NCBI GenBank assembly: GCA_023263845.1
Contig: JALQUH010000227.1
Span: forward strand, 1-44,955
Reading direction: 5' to 3'
Length of the DNA stretch: 44,955 bases
DNA from: Candidatus Nanopelagicales bacterium
GTDB taxonomy: Bacteria > Actinomycetota > Actinomycetes > S36-B12
Shown: piece after piece, positions 43,063 to 44,955 of the stretch
Layout of the letters: every line of letters starts with the position of its first letter
How positions within the stretch are numbered: position 1 is the first letter of the stretch
Made by a program: the position numbers and the translations under genes
Notes under the pieces: generated by a model
Databases searched by the model: none
What the model was told of the DNA's origin: nothing
Seen by the model: the letters and a program-made list of their open reading frames with translations, nothing else

Positions 43063-43841
43063 AGCAGCGTCTCGAAGGACGGGGCGATCGTGCGCATCCA
43101 CACGGTGATGTCGTTCCACAGGCCGGTAACGAGGAGGACGCCGATCAGCACCAGGAGACCGCCACCGATTCGCATGATGGCAGCGTAATGACGGCGTACC
43201 CAGGCCACGGTGCCCGCCATTTGTCGGAACGCGAGTCCGAGAACGATGAAGGGGAGCCCGAGCCCGAGGCAGTAGACCAGGGACAGCAGTGCCCCCCGCG
43301 CGGCGCTGGCCTCGGTGAAGGCCAGGCTCTGCACCGCGGTGAGGGCCGGGCCGATGCACGGTGACCAGCCGATGCCGAAGAGCACCCCGAGGACGGGAGC
43401 CCCCCAGACGGAGTACGACGGCATGCGATGCAGCCGCCACTCCCGCTGCAAACCAGGGACCAACCCCATGAAGCCCAAGCCCATGACGATGACGAGAACC
43501 CCGAGTATGCGCGTGATGACGTCCTGCCACTGCAGGAGCACCGCCCCCAAACTTCCGAAGAGGACGCCGTAGGAGACGAACACGACCGAAAACCCGAGGA
43601 CGAACAGCACACTGCCGAGGAGCACCCGACTCTTGACCGCGACCTTCAGGCCGCCCGGTGAGCCACCCTCCTCTGCCTCCCCGGCGATCTCGGCACCGGT
43701 CAGGCCGGTGACGTAGGACAGGTAGCCCGGCGCGAGCGGAAGGACGCACGGGCTGATGAAGGACACGACACCGGCCGAAAAGGCCAGCAGCATCGCCAGA
43801 ATGAGGCTGCCACTGGCGACGGTCTCGGTCACTCCATCCAC
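43059..43841 (-). CDS. ccdA: CcdA-type thiol-disulfide membrane transporter
   Basis: Six-helix DsbD-family protein that passes reducing power across the membrane to keep apocytochrome cysteines reduced. The 260-residue protein has the two redox cysteines in SFISPCVLPLAPGYLSYVTG and GIGWSPCIGPALTAV. GTG start at 43841, 9 nt after the TlpA-like gene; no strong ribosome-binding site. It is expected to reduce the neighbouring TlpA-like lipoprotein. Confidence 0.94.
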   Translation of the reverse strand: MDGVTETVASGSLILAMLLAFSAGVVSFISPCVLPLAPGYLSYVTGLTGAEIAGEAEEGGSPGGLKVAVKSRVLLGSVLFVLGFSVVFVSYGVLFGSLGAVLLQWQDVITRILGVLVIVMGLGFMGLVPGLQREWRLHRMPSYSVWGAPVLGVLFGIGWSPCIGPALTAVQSLAFTEASAARGALLSLVYCLGLGLPFIVLGLAFRQMAGTVAWVRRHYAAIMRIGGGLLVLIGVLLVTGLWNDITVWMRTIAPSFETLL

Positions 43842-43850
43842 TTGGACACT

Positions 43851-44441
43851 TTATGCATCGTTCGGGGCTGGCGCCGCGTTGAGAGCACCTTCGATGAGGC
43901 CACGCAGCGTGGGCTCGCTGATCCGGCCGAGGATGCGTCCCGCCACACGCCCATCGGCATCGACAATCAAGGTCGAGGGGATGGCCTGCGGCGGCAGAGT
44001 GTCAGCGAACAGCAGTTGCAGTCGACCGTCGGTATCGATGACGTTCGGGTAGGTGATGCCATAGGCGTCGATGAAGGCCAGCGCCGCGGCATCCGTGTCT
44101 CGGGTGTCGAGCCCGACGAACTGCACACCCTGATCGGCGAACTCCTCCCACAGGGATTGAAGTTCGGGCGCCTCCGCGCGGCAGGGCGCACACCAGGACG
44201 CCCAGACGTTGAGAACGACAACGTCCCCACGATGGTCGGCAAGCCGGAAGGTCCCGCCCTCCACAGTTGGCCCGATGAGGTCCGGAGCAGGCTGCCGAGC
44301 CGCCACGTCGAGCAGCACGATGGAACCGTCACCCGCCACGAAGCCGGTGCCACTCTCGGCCGCCCCCCCACCGCAGGCCGCGAGTACGGCGGTCAGCGCC
44401 AGAGCACCGACGACGTACCCGGGGCGCGGCAATCTAGGCAC
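43851..44441 (-). CDS. TlpA/ResA-like thioredoxin lipoprotein
   Basis: Extracytoplasmic thiol-disulfide reductase, likely reducing the CXXCH cysteines of apocytochrome c. A signal peptide with lipobox LAAC (GYVVGALALTAVLAAC) is followed by a thioredoxin fold with the active site WASWCAPCRAEAPELQ and the cis-Pro in AIPSTLIVDADGRV. The start is uncertain: GTG at 44441 (used here, 196 residues) or GTG at 44456 (201 residues); both overlap the end of the phosphatase gene. Placement before ccdA-resB-ccsB supports the cytochrome c role. Confidence 0.9.
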   Translation of the reverse strand: MPRLPRPGYVVGALALTAVLAACGGGAAESGTGFVAGDGSIVLLDVAARQPAPDLIGPTVEGGTFRLADHRGDVVVLNVWASWCAPCRAEAPELQSLWEEFADQGVQFVGLDTRDTDAAALAFIDAYGITYPNVIDTDGRLQLLFADTLPPQAIPSTLIVDADGRVAGRILGRISEPTLRGLIEGALNAAPAPNDA

Positions 44442-44955
44442 CGCGGCCCTTGGCACCGGGCAGGAGGTCCGCGGCCGGCTCGCTGTAACTCACGCGCGCC
44501 AAGCGGTCACCGTCGAACTCGAAGGACGTCAGGGACGCCAGGGAACATTCGCGCTTGCGCGGGTCATGCCACAGGCGCCGGTTCTCGGCGTGCAGGCGAG
44601 CGATCCAGATCGGCAGCTGATGGCTGACCACGACCGTCTCGTGCCCGCGAGCCTCATTGCGCGCGTCGCGAATGGCCGCGGTCATGCGATCGGCCAACTC
44701 GTCGTAGGGCTCGCCCCAGGACGGCGTGAAGGGGTTCCACAGGTGTCGCCATGCCCGAGGCTGACGAAGCACTCCGTCCCCGACACCGACCCGTTCGCCC
44801 TCGAACACATTGGCGGCCTCGATGACCCGCGGGTCGCTGACGATCTCCAGCCCGTGGGCCTGCGCAATGGGTCCTGCGGTTTCCTGCGCGCGGTCCAGGG
44901 GCGAGGCCACCACCCGCACGACGTCACGCTCAGCCATGGCCTGCGCCACTCGGTC
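44434..44955 (-). CDS. Histidine phosphatase family protein (5' end missing)
   Basis: The reading frame is open to the window edge (codons before the track's GTG at 44949 read through), so the N-terminal RHG motif lies outside. Seen: VVASPLDRAQETAGPIA, VIEAANVFEGE, PFTPSWGEPYDELADRMTAAI and VVVSHQLPIWIARL with the second catalytic His. These are typical of phosphoglycerate mutase-like phosphatases that head actinobacterial ccdA-resB-ccsB operons. Substrate unknown. Confidence 0.9.
   Translation of the reverse strand, partial: DRVAQAMAERDVVRVVASPLDRAQETAGPIAQAHGLEIVSDPRVIEAANVFEGERVGVGDGVLRQPRAWRHLWNPFTPSWGEPYDELADRMTAAIRDARNEARGHETVVVSHQLPIWIARLHAENRRLWHDPRKRECSLASLTSFEFDGDRLARVSYSEPAADLLPGAKGRGA

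Noticed and set aside
1-44955. CRISPR arrays, IS elements, prophage, tRNA or rRNA genes
   Set aside because: None seen on reading both strands; no spaced direct repeats, transposase or integrase motifs.

Overview
The window reads as a chromosomal segment of a GC-rich Actinomycetota bacterium. Evidence: GC-rich codon use with GTG/TTG starts, a menaquinone (not ubiquinone) pathway, a fused gamma-alpha KorA like that of mycobacteria, System II cytochrome c biogenesis (CcsB/ResB/CcdA), DUF4229 and PLDc_N small membrane proteins beside menA, and several TANNNT -10 boxes placed 6-7 nt before the start codon (leaderless mRNAs). No tRNA, rRNA, IS element, phage gene or CRISPR array was seen. All genes look intact apart from the two cut by the window edges (lemA and a histidine phosphatase gene).

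Layout. (1) 1-723: the start of a lemA-type gene and a small lipoprotein gene, both on the minus strand. (2) 854-7199 (+): a compact seven-gene kynurenine operon covering tryptophan to 2-aminomuconate semialdehyde, with a later 2-aminomuconate deaminase. Decarboxylase (ACMSD) and deaminase point to catabolism rather than NAD synthesis. A long near-perfect inverted repeat splits the operon after the third gene. (3) 7237-12389: a divergon of three minus-strand complex I-like genes (B-, C- and I-like only) facing korA-korB (2-oxoacid:ferredoxin oxidoreductase), followed by a RarD-type transporter gene. (4) 12449-13606: a GAF-LuxR regulator gene with palindromes upstream. (5) 13607-30166 (-): a polyprenyl diphosphate synthase gene and the complete 14-gene nuo operon, in order nuoA to nuoN and then the prenyl synthase. 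(6) 30249-39802: menaquinone genes (menG, menF, menD, menC, menB, menE, menA) interrupted by a three-domain TetR-ACT-GNAT fusion. (7) 39698-40494: DUF4229 and PLDc_N small membrane proteins. (8) 40538-44955 (-): histidine phosphatase, TlpA-like lipoprotein, CcdA, ResB and CcsB, for cytochrome c maturation.

Together, regions 3 and 5-8 form a respiratory island: electron entry (Nuo, and perhaps KorAB through the Nuo-like triad), quinone head group, side chain and methylation (Men and prenyl synthase), and cytochrome c assembly. Tryptophan breakdown next door would feed carbon to central metabolism.

Most interesting points: the orphan NuoB/C/I-like triad divergent from KorAB, which could be a ferredoxin- or KOR-facing module for a complex I variant; the TetR-ACT-GNAT fusion protein inside the men cluster; a tryptophan dioxygenase with Ser in place of the usual distal His; and a recurring leaderless-promoter pattern.
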